Part shown: piece by piece, positions 7,565 to 14,167 of the stretch
Layout of the letters: every line of letters begins with the position of its first letter
Position numbering within the stretch: position 1 is the first letter of the stretch
Origin: Verrucomicrobiota bacterium
GTDB taxonomy: Bacteria; Verrucomicrobiota; Verrucomicrobiia; Chthoniobacterales; UBA10450
Assembly: GCA_003218815.1 (NCBI GenBank)
Contig: QHON01000049.1
Span: 1 to 14,167, forward strand
Direction: 5' to 3'
Length of the DNA: 14,167 nucleotides
Made by a program: the position numbers and the translations under genes
The notes under the pieces: model-generated
Told to the model about the DNA's origin: nothing
Databases searched by the model: none
Seen by the model: the letters and a program-made list of their open reading frames with translations, nothing else

Positions 7565-8662
7565 ATGGTCATCGGCGTCCCGAAAGAAATTAAAGAGCAG
7601 GAGCAGCGCGTTGCGTTGTTGCCTTCGGCGGCGAATCAACTCACCCGACGCGGGCATTCGGTGGTGGTGCAAAGAAGTGCCGGCGTCGGCTCGGGATATC
7701 CAGATGAAGAATACGTCAAAGCGGGCGCAGAGATTGTCGATCAAACGAACGAGGTTTTCTTGCGCGCCGACTTGGTTGTGAAGGTGAAGGAACCGCTGGA
7801 GGCGGAGTTTCCGCTGTTGCGTAATGGGCAGATCCTTTTCACGTATTTGCATCTCGCTGCTAGTAAGCCGCTCACGGAAGCGTTGCTAAAATCCGGCGTG
7901 ACTGGTGTGGCCTACGAGACGATTCAAGTTGGCAATAAGTTGCCGCTGCTCGAGCCAATGAGTGAGATCGCCGGTCGAATGTCGGCGGTGATGGGCGCCT
8001 ATTTTTTGGCGAAGCACAATGGTGGCAGTGGCGTGCTCCTGGGCGGTGTGCCTGGGGTTTTGCCCGGACGTGTTGTCGTGCTTGGTGGTGGAACTTCTGG
8101 CATTAACGCGGCGCGCATGGCAATCGGCCTCGGAGCGGATGTTACGATCCTTGAGGTAGATCTCGAACGGATGCGCTTTCTCGACATCACAATGAATAAT
8201 GCGGACACTCTTTATTCCAACGAAGCGAACCTGTACGATTTGATGCCGGGATGCGATTTGTTAATCGGCGCTGTGCTTGTTCCGGGCGCTAAGGCGCCAA
8301 AATTAATCACGCGTGGAATGTTAAAAAAAATGAAGCCAGGCAGCGTGCTAGTAGATATCTCGATTGATCAAGGTGGCTGTGCTGAGACGTCGCGACCAAC
8401 AACACATCTTGATCCGATTTATGTTGAAGAAAGCGTGACTCATTATTCTGTCGCGAACATGCCCGCCGCCTATGCGCGCACCGCCACCCAAGCGCTTACG
8501 AATGTCACCTATCGTTATGTTGAGTTGCTAGCCGATCTGGGTTTGGAGAGGGCGTGCAAAAAACAACCGGCCCTCATCGGTGGAATCAACACGCGCGATG
8601 GGCGGCTCACCTGCCGGGCCGTGGCCGAGGCCCACGGCCTCAAGTATGAGTCACCCCTTTAA
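7565..8662 (+). CDS. ald: Alanine dehydrogenase
   Basis: NAD-dependent L-alanine dehydrogenase (alanine + NAD+ + H2O to pyruvate + NH4+ + NADH), cytoplasmic, used for alanine catabolism or ammonium assimilation. 365 aa, full length. The N-terminus MVIGVPKEIKEQEQRVAL is diagnostic. The substrate-binding and catalytic residues fall where expected: R15, K75 in VKVKEP, H96 in TYLHLA and D268 in VDISIDQGG. The nucleotide-binding glycine loop is GGGTSG (174-179), followed by acidic E197/D199. LLEPMSEIAGRMS and HYSVANMPAAYARTAT are further family blocks. These features separate it from pyridine nucleotide transhydrogenase alpha and saccharopine dehydrogenase relatives. Start is ATG at 7565. It has an A8 run at 8324-8331 within the coding region, which stays in frame. 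Confidence 0.97.
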   Translation: MVIGVPKEIKEQEQRVALLPSAANQLTRRGHSVVVQRSAGVGSGYPDEEYVKAGAEIVDQTNEVFLRADLVVKVKEPLEAEFPLLRNGQILFTYLHLAASKPLTEALLKSGVTGVAYETIQVGNKLPLLEPMSEIAGRMSAVMGAYFLAKHNGGSGVLLGGVPGVLPGRVVVLGGGTSGINAARMAIGLGADVTILEVDLERMRFLDITMNNADTLYSNEANLYDLMPGCDLLIGAVLVPGAKAPKLITRGMLKKMKPGSVLVDISIDQGGCAETSRPTTHLDPIYVEESVTHYSVANMPAAYARTATQALTNVTYRYVELLADLGLERACKKQPALIGGINTRDGRLTCRAVAEAHGLKYESPL

Positions 8663-8768
8663 TCCCGAAGCATCAACAATTTGCTATCGAAAAGAAACTC
8701 CGACAGGGCCAAAAAGTGCCTTGCCCCGATTAATCAATTAAAGCAATATCCCGTTTCCAACTATCACT
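8663..8768. other. Intergenic spacer before the lipoprotein pair
   Basis: 106 bp with an AT-rich second half. It probably contains the promoter of the small lipoprotein genes. TTGCCC followed after 17 bp by CAATAT is a weak candidate. No convincing terminator for ald: the GGGC/GCCC inverted repeat near 8705-8727 has no T-run. Confidence 0.3.
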
Positions 8769-8936
8769 ATGAAAAAATACATCTGCATCCTGGCCAGTGC
8801 CGCGCTCCTCGCGGCGTGTGAGCAAAAGACCGAAACTACCGAACCGGCGGCAAGCCCAACCGCCACGACTCCGGAAACAACAACAACAACGACCACGAGC
8901 CCAACGGAAACGACTTCGCCGTCGCCGACCCCTTAA
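8769..8936 (+). CDS. Small Thr/Pro-rich lipoprotein, first of a tandem pair
   Basis: 55 aa: MKKYIC start, a short hydrophobic stretch and a lipobox LLAAC with the lipidated Cys at position 17, so a signal peptidase II substrate. The mature part is only 39 residues, of which 28 are Thr, Ser or Pro, including seven Thr in a row (37-43), ending SPSPTP. Residue +2 after the Cys is Glu, not Asp, which by the E. coli rule favours the outer membrane. No folded domain can be present; it looks like a lipid-anchored flexible tether or a peptide. It shares MKKYIC, ACEQK and the SPTP end with the next gene, so the two are probably duplicates. No Shine-Dalgarno is visible. The signal peptide and paralogue support coding, but the gene is short and easily missed. 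Confidence 0.65.
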   Translation: MKKYICILASAALLAACEQKTETTEPAASPTATTPETTTTTTTSPTETTSPSPTP

Positions 8937-8973
8937 CCGCGGCTAAACCCGTTCGGAAATTCGCTTTTTGCAT

Positions 8974-9210
8974 ATGAAGAAATATATTTGTCTTCTCCTC
9001 GGGTTAGCATTGCTGTCGGCTTGCGAACAAAAGGAAACGACCGTGACTAATCCGCCCGCTGAGAAAAAGGAAAGCAATACGACTATAGTCAATCCATCTC
9101 CAGCTACTTCGAGCAAAACGGAGACAAACACGACGATTAATACGACGTCTTCACCCAGCAGCGAGACGAAGACGGAGTCCAGCACAACTACGTCGTCGCC
9201 AACCCCCTAA
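8974..9210 (+). CDS. Small Ser/Thr-rich lipoprotein, second of a tandem pair
   Basis: 78 aa: MKKYIC, then LLLGLALLSAC, with the lipobox Cys again at 17 and EQK following. The mature 62 residues are dominated by Thr, Ser, Asn, Lys and Glu in NTT/TET/SSET-like units and end SSPTP. No predicted fold and no catalytic motif. I start at ATG 8974; an in-frame TTG two codons upstream is unlikely. It begins 37 bp after the first lipoprotein and is its likely paralogue, with a longer and more charged tail. The cellular role is unknown; small abundant envelope lipoprotein or spacer is an inference. Confidence 0.75.
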   Translation: MKKYICLLLGLALLSACEQKETTVTNPPAEKKESNTTIVNPSPATSSKTETNTTINTTSSPSSETKTESSTTTSSPTP

Positions 9211-9234
9211 GTTCCGATTCGGGGGAAGGCTTTT
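9203..9234 (+). terminator. Possible weak terminator after the lipoprotein pair
   Basis: CCCCC (9203-9207, overlapping the end of the coding region) can pair with GGGGG (9221-9225) over a 13-base loop. Only four T follow, after a 5-base gap. It is a poor match to an intrinsic terminator but the only candidate between the lipoproteins and rnpA. Confidence 0.25.
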
Positions 9235-9291
9235 GCTGTACCGGCAAGAAGTGTCACTGCGTGTCGCGAACCCTTAGGTCAACAGTCAATA

Positions 9292-9657
9292 ATGCCTGAA
9301 GGACGCGTGCTTTCCTTCGCAAAAAGCCAGCGTTTGACGCGCGCTTCGGAGTTCGAGCGCGTGAAGCAGGAGGGGTGCGCGCAGCGCGGGAAGTTGATGC
9401 TGCTTGCCGCGCTCAGTGTCCAAAATGCCGGTGCGTCTCGGGCCGGATTTGTCACAACGCGACGCCTCGGCAACGCAACCGTACGCAATCGTGTCCGACG
9501 CCGTCTGCGGGAGATCGTCCGCAGGCACCAGCACGATCTGCGGGAAGACTTTTGGATTGTGCTCATCGCCCGGCGCGCTGCTGCGGATGCCAGTTATCGC
9601 GCGCTGGAAGATGAGTGGTTGCGTCTGGCAAAACGCGCTTCTATCCTAGCGCTCTAA
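9292..9657 (+). CDS. rnpA: Ribonuclease P protein component
   Basis: 121 aa basic protein that binds RNase P RNA for 5' maturation of tRNAs. The N-terminal RLTRASEFERVKQEG (14-28) and the central R-N-R-V-R-R-R motif (65-71, the conserved RNR box) within GFVTTRRLGNATVRNRVRR are characteristic, and length is normal. Start is ATG at 9292; an AGG at 9276-9278 is a weak ribosome site. The stop TAA shares its last base with the yidD ATG (TAATG), so translation is probably coupled. In most bacteria rpmH (ribosomal protein L34) sits directly upstream; here only 81 non-coding bases separate it from the lipoprotein gene and there is no L34 reading frame. Confidence 0.94.
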   Translation: MPEGRVLSFAKSQRLTRASEFERVKQEGCAQRGKLMLLAALSVQNAGASRAGFVTTRRLGNATVRNRVRRRLREIVRRHQHDLREDFWIVLIARRAAADASYRALEDEWLRLAKRASILAL

Positions 9658-9935
9658 TGCTCGGATTGCTTCGATTTTTCATTCACCTTTACCAATTCAC
9701 ACTCTCGCCGCTCCTTTCGGTCATTTGCGGTCCCGGTTCCGGCTGTCGATTTAGCCCGACCTGTTCGGCGTATTTTTTGGAAGCGCTGGAGACGCACGGC
9801 GTCCTTCGTGGAAGTCGCCTCGGATTGAAGCGATTAGCGCGATGTCAACCGTGGGGCGGGGCAGGTCATGATCCGGTGCCGCCGCGAAAACACAGCGCAA
9901 CACCTCGCTCAACCAGGCAGTGCGTTTGTGAATAG
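9657..9935 (+). CDS. yidD: Membrane protein insertion efficiency factor YidD
   Basis: 92 aa. Small membrane-associated protein that assists YidC in inserting and folding inner-membrane proteins. The family signature is complete: an amphipathic N-terminal LLRFFIHLYQFTLSPLL, the motif CRFSPTCSAY (30-39), EALETHGVLRGSRLGLKRL and RCQPWGGAGHDPVP. The frame is open upstream to 9615, but ATG 9657, overlapping the rnpA stop, gives the standard N-terminus. The C-terminal tail after DPVP (about 17 residues, with two Cys) is not conserved. yidC follows after 20 bp, so rnpA-yidD-yidC are surely one operon. Confidence 0.96.
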   Translation: MLGLLRFFIHLYQFTLSPLLSVICGPGSGCRFSPTCSAYFLEALETHGVLRGSRLGLKRLARCQPWGGAGHDPVPPRKHSATPRSTRQCVCE

Positions 9936-9955
9936 CCGCTTCGGCATGACCTTGT

Positions 9956-11692
9956 ATGGATCGAACTGCCTGGATTGCCGTTGCTCTTTGTGTGGTTGGG
10001 CTCGTGCTGTGGGAACTGTATTTGGCAAAGCAGGCGCCACCAAGGCGCGCTCCGGTACCGGCTGCGCCGCATCAGATTTCTCCCGGCCCGACCGGCGCCG
10101 CTAGTGGTTCGACGTCCCCTATCGTCGCAGCTCCGGCAATCCCGTCCAAAGCTGCGGAAACGGCGCCAAGCTTTCCCGAGAAAATAGAAACGCTGCGCAA
10201 TTCAGACGTCGAACTCCGCCTCACAAATCGCGGAGGTGGAATTAAAGAAGCGGTTTTGCTCAAGCAAGTCGCGGAAAAAGGCCAGCGCGTAGTCTTGAAT
10301 TCAGCGGAGTGTGCGCCTATCGGTTCGATCATTGAGCAGCCGTCGGCGCCTGCGCTTCCCGAGTTCACTGCGTCGCCGCAGTCGAATTCGGCGGTTCAAT
10401 TCGAGCGCACCACGCCCGAGCAGATTAAAATTCGAAAGAAGTTTTTCTTCGAGAAATCGCCGGAGGAGAAAGACAACTTTGTCATTGAAATGGATGTCGA
10501 TGTTGAGAATCGCGGCCCGAATCCTTACCAAACTGCTGGTTATTTTGTCGCGCTTGGGTCCGCCGCTCCAATCCACGCGAAAGATTATCCTTCTTATACG
10601 CGGCTGGTGTGGTGCATCGATGGAAAAGCCAAAGGTATCGATGTTGGCTGGTTTGGCGGTGGGAGCGGATTTCTGGGGATGGGACAACACGCCGCGAGGC
10701 CGTTTTACCAGGAAAATATCGCGGGCGCGGAGTGGGTTGCCGTAAGTGATCAGTTTTTTACGACATTGCTCGCGCCTCTCACCGCCAAGGCCAGCGGCGT
10801 TTGGGGCCGGCGCTTCGACATTGAGCGCTCGCGTGACGAAAAACTACTCGGAATTGAAGGTGCGATGGGTATGCCCGGCTTTCAATTACAGCCGGGGCAA
10901 ACCTACAACGCGCGCTTTGAGATCTACGCCGGTCCAAAACTTTACCACCGGCTTGCGCAACTCTCGCACAATGAAGCTGAGGTCATGGATTTCGGGATGT
11001 TCAAAATCGTGTGTCAGTTTCTCCTCAATTTCATGAACTTGCTGCACAGCTGGCTCGGAAATTACGCCGCTGCCATTCTTGCCCTGACTACCGTTATAAA
11101 GCTTGTGCTCTGGCCGATCCAAAATAGAGCGAATCGCTCGATGCGGCAGATGTCCGCGCTTTCGCCAAAGATGCAAGAGCTGCGCGAGAAGTACAAAGAT
11201 GATCCCACTCGGATGAACCAGGAGGTGATGAAACTTTACAAGTCATACGGCATCAATCCCGTAGGCGGTTGTTTGCCGATGGTGATTCAAATCCCGATCT
11301 TTTTCGGCCTTTTCAAAATGCTCGGCCAGGCCGTGGAACTGAGAAACGCAAAATTCCTCTGGGTGCGCGATCTCTCGCAACCGGACACTGTGGCGCACTT
11401 GCATTTGCCCTTCCTGACTTGGCCGGTGCCGATCAACATTATCCCGCTTTGCATGGCCGCCACCCAGATTTGGTTGATGCAAATGACGCCGAAGACCGGC
11501 GACGCCACCCAACGTCGGGTGATGATGTTCACACCTCTCATCTTCCTATTTATCTGCTACAATTTTGCAGCAGCTCTGGCATTGTATTACACGACCCAGA
11601 ACCTTTTCAGTATTTTGCAATTTTATCAGAACAAGAAGCAACCCATGCCGACGCTCGAAAAAGTTGCGCCCGCCGGAAAACGGAAACGATGA
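9956..11692 (+). CDS. yidC: Membrane protein insertase YidC
   Basis: 578 aa Oxa1/YidC/Alb3 insertase, which places membrane proteins in the inner membrane alone or with Sec. Order: TM1 (about 5-23), a low-complexity Pro/Ala linker, a large periplasmic P1 domain (about 60-340) as in Gram-negatives, then the conserved core. The core has TM2 (about 350-392), a cytoplasmic hairpin with SPKMQELREKYKDD, the block NPVGGCLPMVIQIPIFFGLF (434-453) forming TM3, and TM4-TM5 (about 480-550) ending in ALYYTTQNLFSILQF. The usual groove arginine (E. coli R366) aligns by eye with S400, while R397 sits one helix turn earlier (S-M-R-Q-M-S), as I recall for chlamydial YidC. The end overlaps khpB in ATGATGA. Confidence 0.97.
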   Translation: MDRTAWIAVALCVVGLVLWELYLAKQAPPRRAPVPAAPHQISPGPTGAASGSTSPIVAAPAIPSKAAETAPSFPEKIETLRNSDVELRLTNRGGGIKEAVLLKQVAEKGQRVVLNSAECAPIGSIIEQPSAPALPEFTASPQSNSAVQFERTTPEQIKIRKKFFFEKSPEEKDNFVIEMDVDVENRGPNPYQTAGYFVALGSAAPIHAKDYPSYTRLVWCIDGKAKGIDVGWFGGGSGFLGMGQHAARPFYQENIAGAEWVAVSDQFFTTLLAPLTAKASGVWGRRFDIERSRDEKLLGIEGAMGMPGFQLQPGQTYNARFEIYAGPKLYHRLAQLSHNEAEVMDFGMFKIVCQFLLNFMNLLHSWLGNYAAAILALTTVIKLVLWPIQNRANRSMRQMSALSPKMQELREKYKDDPTRMNQEVMKLYKSYGINPVGGCLPMVIQIPIFFGLFKMLGQAVELRNAKFLWVRDLSQPDTVAHLHLPFLTWPVPINIIPLCMAATQIWLMQMTPKTGDATQRRVMMFTPLIFLFICYNFAAALALYYTTQNLFSILQFYQNKKQPMPTLEKVAPAGKRKR

Positions 11693-12165
11693 TGACGCCG
11701 AAGGAATTACTCGACACCATGCTCGGTTACCTCGGTTTCGTTGTCCAAATCGAGGAGATGAAGAACGAAGGGGGCAACTTGACGCTCCAGATTTACACCG
11801 AGGAAAGCCGCCGCTTGATCGGCCGTGATGGCGAAACACTCGAGGCCATCCAGTTTCTGCTGAACCGTCTCCTCCAGGCTAAAGACAAAGATGCCGAAAA
11901 GGTCATTGTCGATTGCGAACATTACCGCTCCATGCGCGAAGATCGCATCGTGCAACGCGTGCGAGAATTGGCCGATCGCGTTCGTATTACCGGCCGGTCG
12001 CTTCAACTCGAGCCGATGAATTCGTACGAGCGGCGGCTCGTCCACAACGCGTTCAAAGACGATCCCGACGTGGCGACCTGGAGCCCGTCCGACTCTGCTC
12101 GCATCAAGCAGATCACGTTGCTCAAGCGACAGCGAAAAAAAGAACCCGCGCAGAAAGAAGGATAA
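11689..12165 (+). CDS. khpB: KH/R3H RNA-binding protein KhpB (Jag)
   Basis: 158 aa. Single-stranded nucleic-acid-binding protein of the Jag/EloR/KhpB family; in Gram-positives KhpB works with KhpA in post-transcriptional control of cell elongation and division. KH domain about 30-100 with the GXXG-like loop IGRDG (44-48); R3H domain with Y-E-R-R-L-V-H, R115 and H119 spaced as R-x3-H, followed by DDPDVATWS. The N-terminal Jag_N domain of the firmicute proteins is absent. The short version with only KH and R3H is common elsewhere. The ATG at 11689 overlaps the yidC TGA; ATG at 11692 is an alternative. The frame is open further upstream inside yidC, but that part is a shadow. The tail is Lys/Glu-rich. 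Next in many genomes would be mnmE, absent here. Confidence 0.92.
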   Translation: MMTPKELLDTMLGYLGFVVQIEEMKNEGGNLTLQIYTEESRRLIGRDGETLEAIQFLLNRLLQAKDKDAEKVIVDCEHYRSMREDRIVQRVRELADRVRITGRSLQLEPMNSYERRLVHNAFKDDPDVATWSPSDSARIKQITLLKRQRKKEPAQKEG

Positions 12166-12229
12166 GGCGCTTCCACCGGACACGTCGATGTCCTGCCGCG
12201 TCGGATTGTACGGTGCTGGCAGACCGCCG
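12166..12229. other. Short convergent spacer between khpB and the oxidase gene
   Basis: 64 bp between two convergent stop codons. It contains a 5-bp hairpin GGACA/TGTCC (12178-12193) but no T-run on either strand, so no intrinsic terminator is supported. Confidence 0.5.
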
Positions 12230-13414
12230 CTATAGATCCGGATTAAACCGGGCAGCTTCTTTTTGTTGTCCTGCTCGTATCTCCGGTCGCCAGCGGAACT
12301 TTTCTAGCAGTGGATTGGATTTGCCTTCGGCAGCGTCCGCAATGATTTCGCCCAACACCGGCGCGAATTTAAACCCGTGCCCGCTGTCGCCTGTTGCGAT
12401 AATTAACCCCGGACGCTCTGGATCGGGTGCAATCCAAAAATGTCCATCGCTCGTGTCGCAGTACAAACAAATACGCGTGTTAACAATAGGCGCGTCGGCT
12501 AGAGCAGGAAAAGTCGATGACAGAAACTCGCGTAGATTCTGTTCATCTTGAGGGGTGACCACGCGGTTTGAAGATTCGGGAGACATTTCGCGGCCTGGAC
12601 CGTGGTTCGCGATTTTCACGACGCCTTCGGGGCTCAGCGGAAATCCGTAATAACCGGTCGTCGAAATATCGGCGCCGAAAACTGGAAACCGTTCAGGCTC
12701 GAAGAGTTTAGGTTGCCGAGGTTTCAGATGAAAGACTGGTTGCCCACTCGCCCGAAAAAACGTTTTTGTGAACGGCAATACGTACGGTGTCCACGCTCCA
12801 ACCGTCAGGATGACCGTGTCTCCGGCGACTCGATGTCCATCGTCGAGTACGACGCCTTTTATGCGACCGTCAGCTTCATCCAGTTGAGAGAATTTGGCTT
12901 CGCGCAATTCGACCCCGACCGATCTTGCGTGCTCGACCAATGCCGCAACGACGCGCCCGCTCTCCGCGTAACCCGCTTCCAATTCAAGAACGCCGTCTCG
13001 GTAAGCTTCGCCGCTCCAGGCTGGAAATCGCTCGCGCAACTGCGCGGCATTCATTCGCTCCACCTTTGCTCCGCGATGTTGCAGCACTTTGAAACTCTCG
13101 TATTCGAAATCGCCCGGTTGCATTTCCTGGCGGCGCACGAACATGACGCCGGTTTCGTGATACAGTTGGACGCCAAATTCTTCGTTCCATTTTCGCCAAA
13201 GCGGAATCGCACGTTCGGCCAGCGCGGAATAATCCTCATCCGGGCCATAGGCCGCGCGAATCGCTTTGCTGATATCAGTAGAAGCGGCGAGGGGATGGGG
13301 GAGAGGTCCCGGATCGATGAGCAAGACCCGATGTCCGCGCTGCTTTAGCTCAATTGCAGCTGTTACACCATTGATACCAGCGCCAATGACAATCGCCTTT
13401 AGGATGCCGGACAT
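12230..13414 (-). CDS. FAD-dependent amine oxidase (monomeric sarcosine oxidase/amadoriase type)
   Basis: 394 aa DAO-family flavoenzyme. An N-terminal Rossmann motif GAGING (11-16) binds FAD with acidic D34 at the end of strand 2. The next block, PLAASTDISKAIRAAYG (41-57), is typical of the sarcosine oxidase/amadoriase branch. C316 in R-I-C-L-Y-C sits where monomeric sarcosine oxidase C315 binds FAD covalently. K267 in VVKIANHG sits where its oxygen-activating K265 lies. GDSGHGFKFAP near 350 is the C-terminal FAD block. Likely reaction: oxidation of a secondary amine, N-methyl or sugar-amine amino acid, to an imine with H2O2. The substrate cannot be told from the sequence. Start is ATG at 13414, with no good Shine-Dalgarno. 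It lies 53 bp downstream of the TPR gene on the same strand and converges on khpB. An annotation of 'sarcosine oxidase' would be over-specific. Confidence 0.9.
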   Translation of the reverse strand: MSGILKAIVIGAGINGVTAAIELKQRGHRVLLIDPGPLPHPLAASTDISKAIRAAYGPDEDYSALAERAIPLWRKWNEEFGVQLYHETGVMFVRRQEMQPGDFEYESFKVLQHRGAKVERMNAAQLRERFPAWSGEAYRDGVLELEAGYAESGRVVAALVEHARSVGVELREAKFSQLDEADGRIKGVVLDDGHRVAGDTVILTVGAWTPYVLPFTKTFFRASGQPVFHLKPRQPKLFEPERFPVFGADISTTGYYGFPLSPEGVVKIANHGPGREMSPESSNRVVTPQDEQNLREFLSSTFPALADAPIVNTRICLYCDTSDGHFWIAPDPERPGLIIATGDSGHGFKFAPVLGEIIADAAEGKSNPLLEKFRWRPEIRAGQQKEAARFNPDL

Positions 13415-13467
13415 TCGAAGAGTGCTCGCAAGCGAGGGGACGTCAATAAAAACGAGGACGCCTTCGC

Positions 13468-14167
13468 CTATTTGCGAACGCTGGCCACGCCGTCCATTTG
13501 CGCCGCTTCAGCGTGGGCGGCACGATAATCGCGAACGTGATTCAACTCATCCCGTGAGCCGTTAGACTTTGCTGTTTGTGCGGCCAGCTTCGCATAATAG
13601 CGGCCGGCGTTTTCCTTGTCGCCGGTTTGCTCTGCGGCCAGCGCCGCTCCATACAATCCCCGGAACCGTCCCGGATAGATCTTCAGCGCAGCTTCAAATT
13701 CCCGCTGTGCGTCTTTCGGCCGGCCGAGTTCCAGAAACAGACTGCCCAGTTGTTCGCGAATTGGGACAAACGCACCGGGCGAAACCGGATGTTTGCCTAG
13801 AACATCTTCCGCATCCGCGCTTCGGCGCAACATCTCAACCGCTTCGTCCTTCTTACCTTCGCCGTACGCGACCCAGGCCGACGCCGCCCGCATCTGCACC
13901 TCGAGATGCTTTTTAAAATAGTCGAACTTTGGATCCTTCGTCGCGTCGCGTAATTGCCCCATCCGGGCGATCGCTTTCCGCGCACCGTCGAGATCGCCGA
14001 TGTGCGCTCGACCGAGAGCGTGACCATACTCGATTAGCGCTTCCATGAATGGAAAAGAAGACCAGTGTGGCAGGTTGGGAATAGTCAATGCCGCTGCGGC
14101 GGCCCAATCATTGCGCTCGAACGCATAACGTGTTGGGATGGCAGCCAGCGCATAAGCCCCGCTGAAC
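13468..14167 (-). CDS. Tetratricopeptide-repeat protein, 5' end outside the window
   Basis: The frame stays open from the stop at 13468 to the right edge of the window, so the gene is cut at its 5' end; 232 C-terminal residues are visible. The visible part begins with AYALAAIPTRYAFERNDW and continues through helix pairs of TPR type: EALIEYGHALGRAHIGDLDGAR; ASAWVAYGEGKKDEAVEML; and the best one, LGSLFLELGRPKDAQREFEAALKIYPGRF, then GAALAAEQTGDKENAGRYYAKL. A TTG start at 14088 could be proposed but would drop a clearly coding stretch. No signal peptide can be judged. It is probably a soluble scaffold or a secreted TPR protein; no enzyme motif is present in the visible part. It lies 53 bp upstream of the FAD oxidase gene on the same strand and may share its transcript. 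Confidence 0.78.
   Translation of the reverse strand, partial: FSGAYALAAIPTRYAFERNDWAAAAALTIPNLPHWSSFPFMEALIEYGHALGRAHIGDLDGARKAIARMGQLRDATKDPKFDYFKKHLEVQMRAASAWVAYGEGKKDEAVEMLRRSADAEDVLGKHPVSPGAFVPIREQLGSLFLELGRPKDAQREFEAALKIYPGRFRGLYGAALAAEQTGDKENAGRYYAKLAAQTAKSNGSRDELNHVRDYRAAHAEAAQMDGVASVRK

Noticed and set aside
8705..8727. GGGC/GCCC inverted repeat after ald as a terminator
   Set aside because: The stem is 4 bp with a long loop, and the following bases are not T-rich.
8880..8903. ACA/ACG repeat in the first lipoprotein as a microsatellite or CRISPR-like repeat
   Set aside because: It is a short in-frame Thr codon run with mixed third bases and no spacers.
11269..11688. Upstream extension of the khpB frame by 140 codons inside yidC
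   Set aside because: It overlaps the strongly conserved YidC core in another frame and shows no family features; the coupled ATG at 11689 gives a normal KH/R3H protein.
12178..12193. GGACA/TGTCC hairpin between khpB and the oxidase gene as a terminator
   Set aside because: Only 5 bp and no T-run on either strand.
11913..12551. Plus-strand frame of 212 codons bridging khpB and the oxidase gene
   Set aside because: Arg/Ser-rich, overlaps khpB in another frame and the oxidase antisense; no family resemblance.
13285..13313. G-rich run in the oxidase gene as an inserted repeat
   Set aside because: It codes for the PGPLPHPLAASTDISK block that I believe is native to this flavoenzyme branch, so the likeness to the dnaE insert is probably chance.

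Overview
The window reads as ordinary chromosome from a Gram-negative bacterium of intermediate-to-high GC. YidC has a large periplasmic domain, there is an AsmA/TamB-like envelope protein, and there are two lipobox lipoproteins. The YidC groove region (S-M-R-Q-M) resembles what I remember of chlamydial YidC. With the general look of the genes this makes a Verrucomicrobiota (PVC) origin my best guess, but that is inference only. No phage, IS element, CRISPR array, tRNA or rRNA is visible.

Layout, left to right. (1) 29-3553 (+): complete dnaE, the replicative DNA polymerase III alpha subunit. It has an intact PHP metal site and an unusual Gly/Pro-rich loop. (2) 3550-6601 (-): a two-gene envelope unit, a DUF4230 membrane-anchored protein followed by a 763-residue AsmA/TamB-like protein whose stop overlaps the dnaE stop by 4 bp. 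A strong minus-strand intrinsic terminator (6634-6677) lies just upstream of the DUF4230 gene, with about 200 bp of gene-poor DNA before it. This is the least explained structure in the window. (3) 6890-8662 (+): a YqgE/AlgH-family protein, then alanine dehydrogenase (ald). (4) 8769-9210 (+): two tandem, related, tiny Thr/Ser/Pro-rich lipoproteins. (5) 9292-12165 (+): the tightly packed rnpA-yidD-yidC-khpB(jag) cluster, with overlapping stop/start codons, coding for RNase P protein, membrane-insertion factors and an RNA-binding protein. rpmH is not directly upstream as it usually is. (6) 12230-14167 (-): an FAD-dependent amine oxidase of the monomeric sarcosine oxidase/amadoriase type and, upstream of it on the same strand, a TPR protein cut by the window edge.

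Most of this is housekeeping. I found no convincing new defence, mobile or biosynthetic system. The items most worth a second look are the minus-strand terminator with its orphan leader or small RNA, the tandem mini-lipoproteins, the DUF4230/AsmA pair with its G9 coding tract, and the loop inserted in DnaE.
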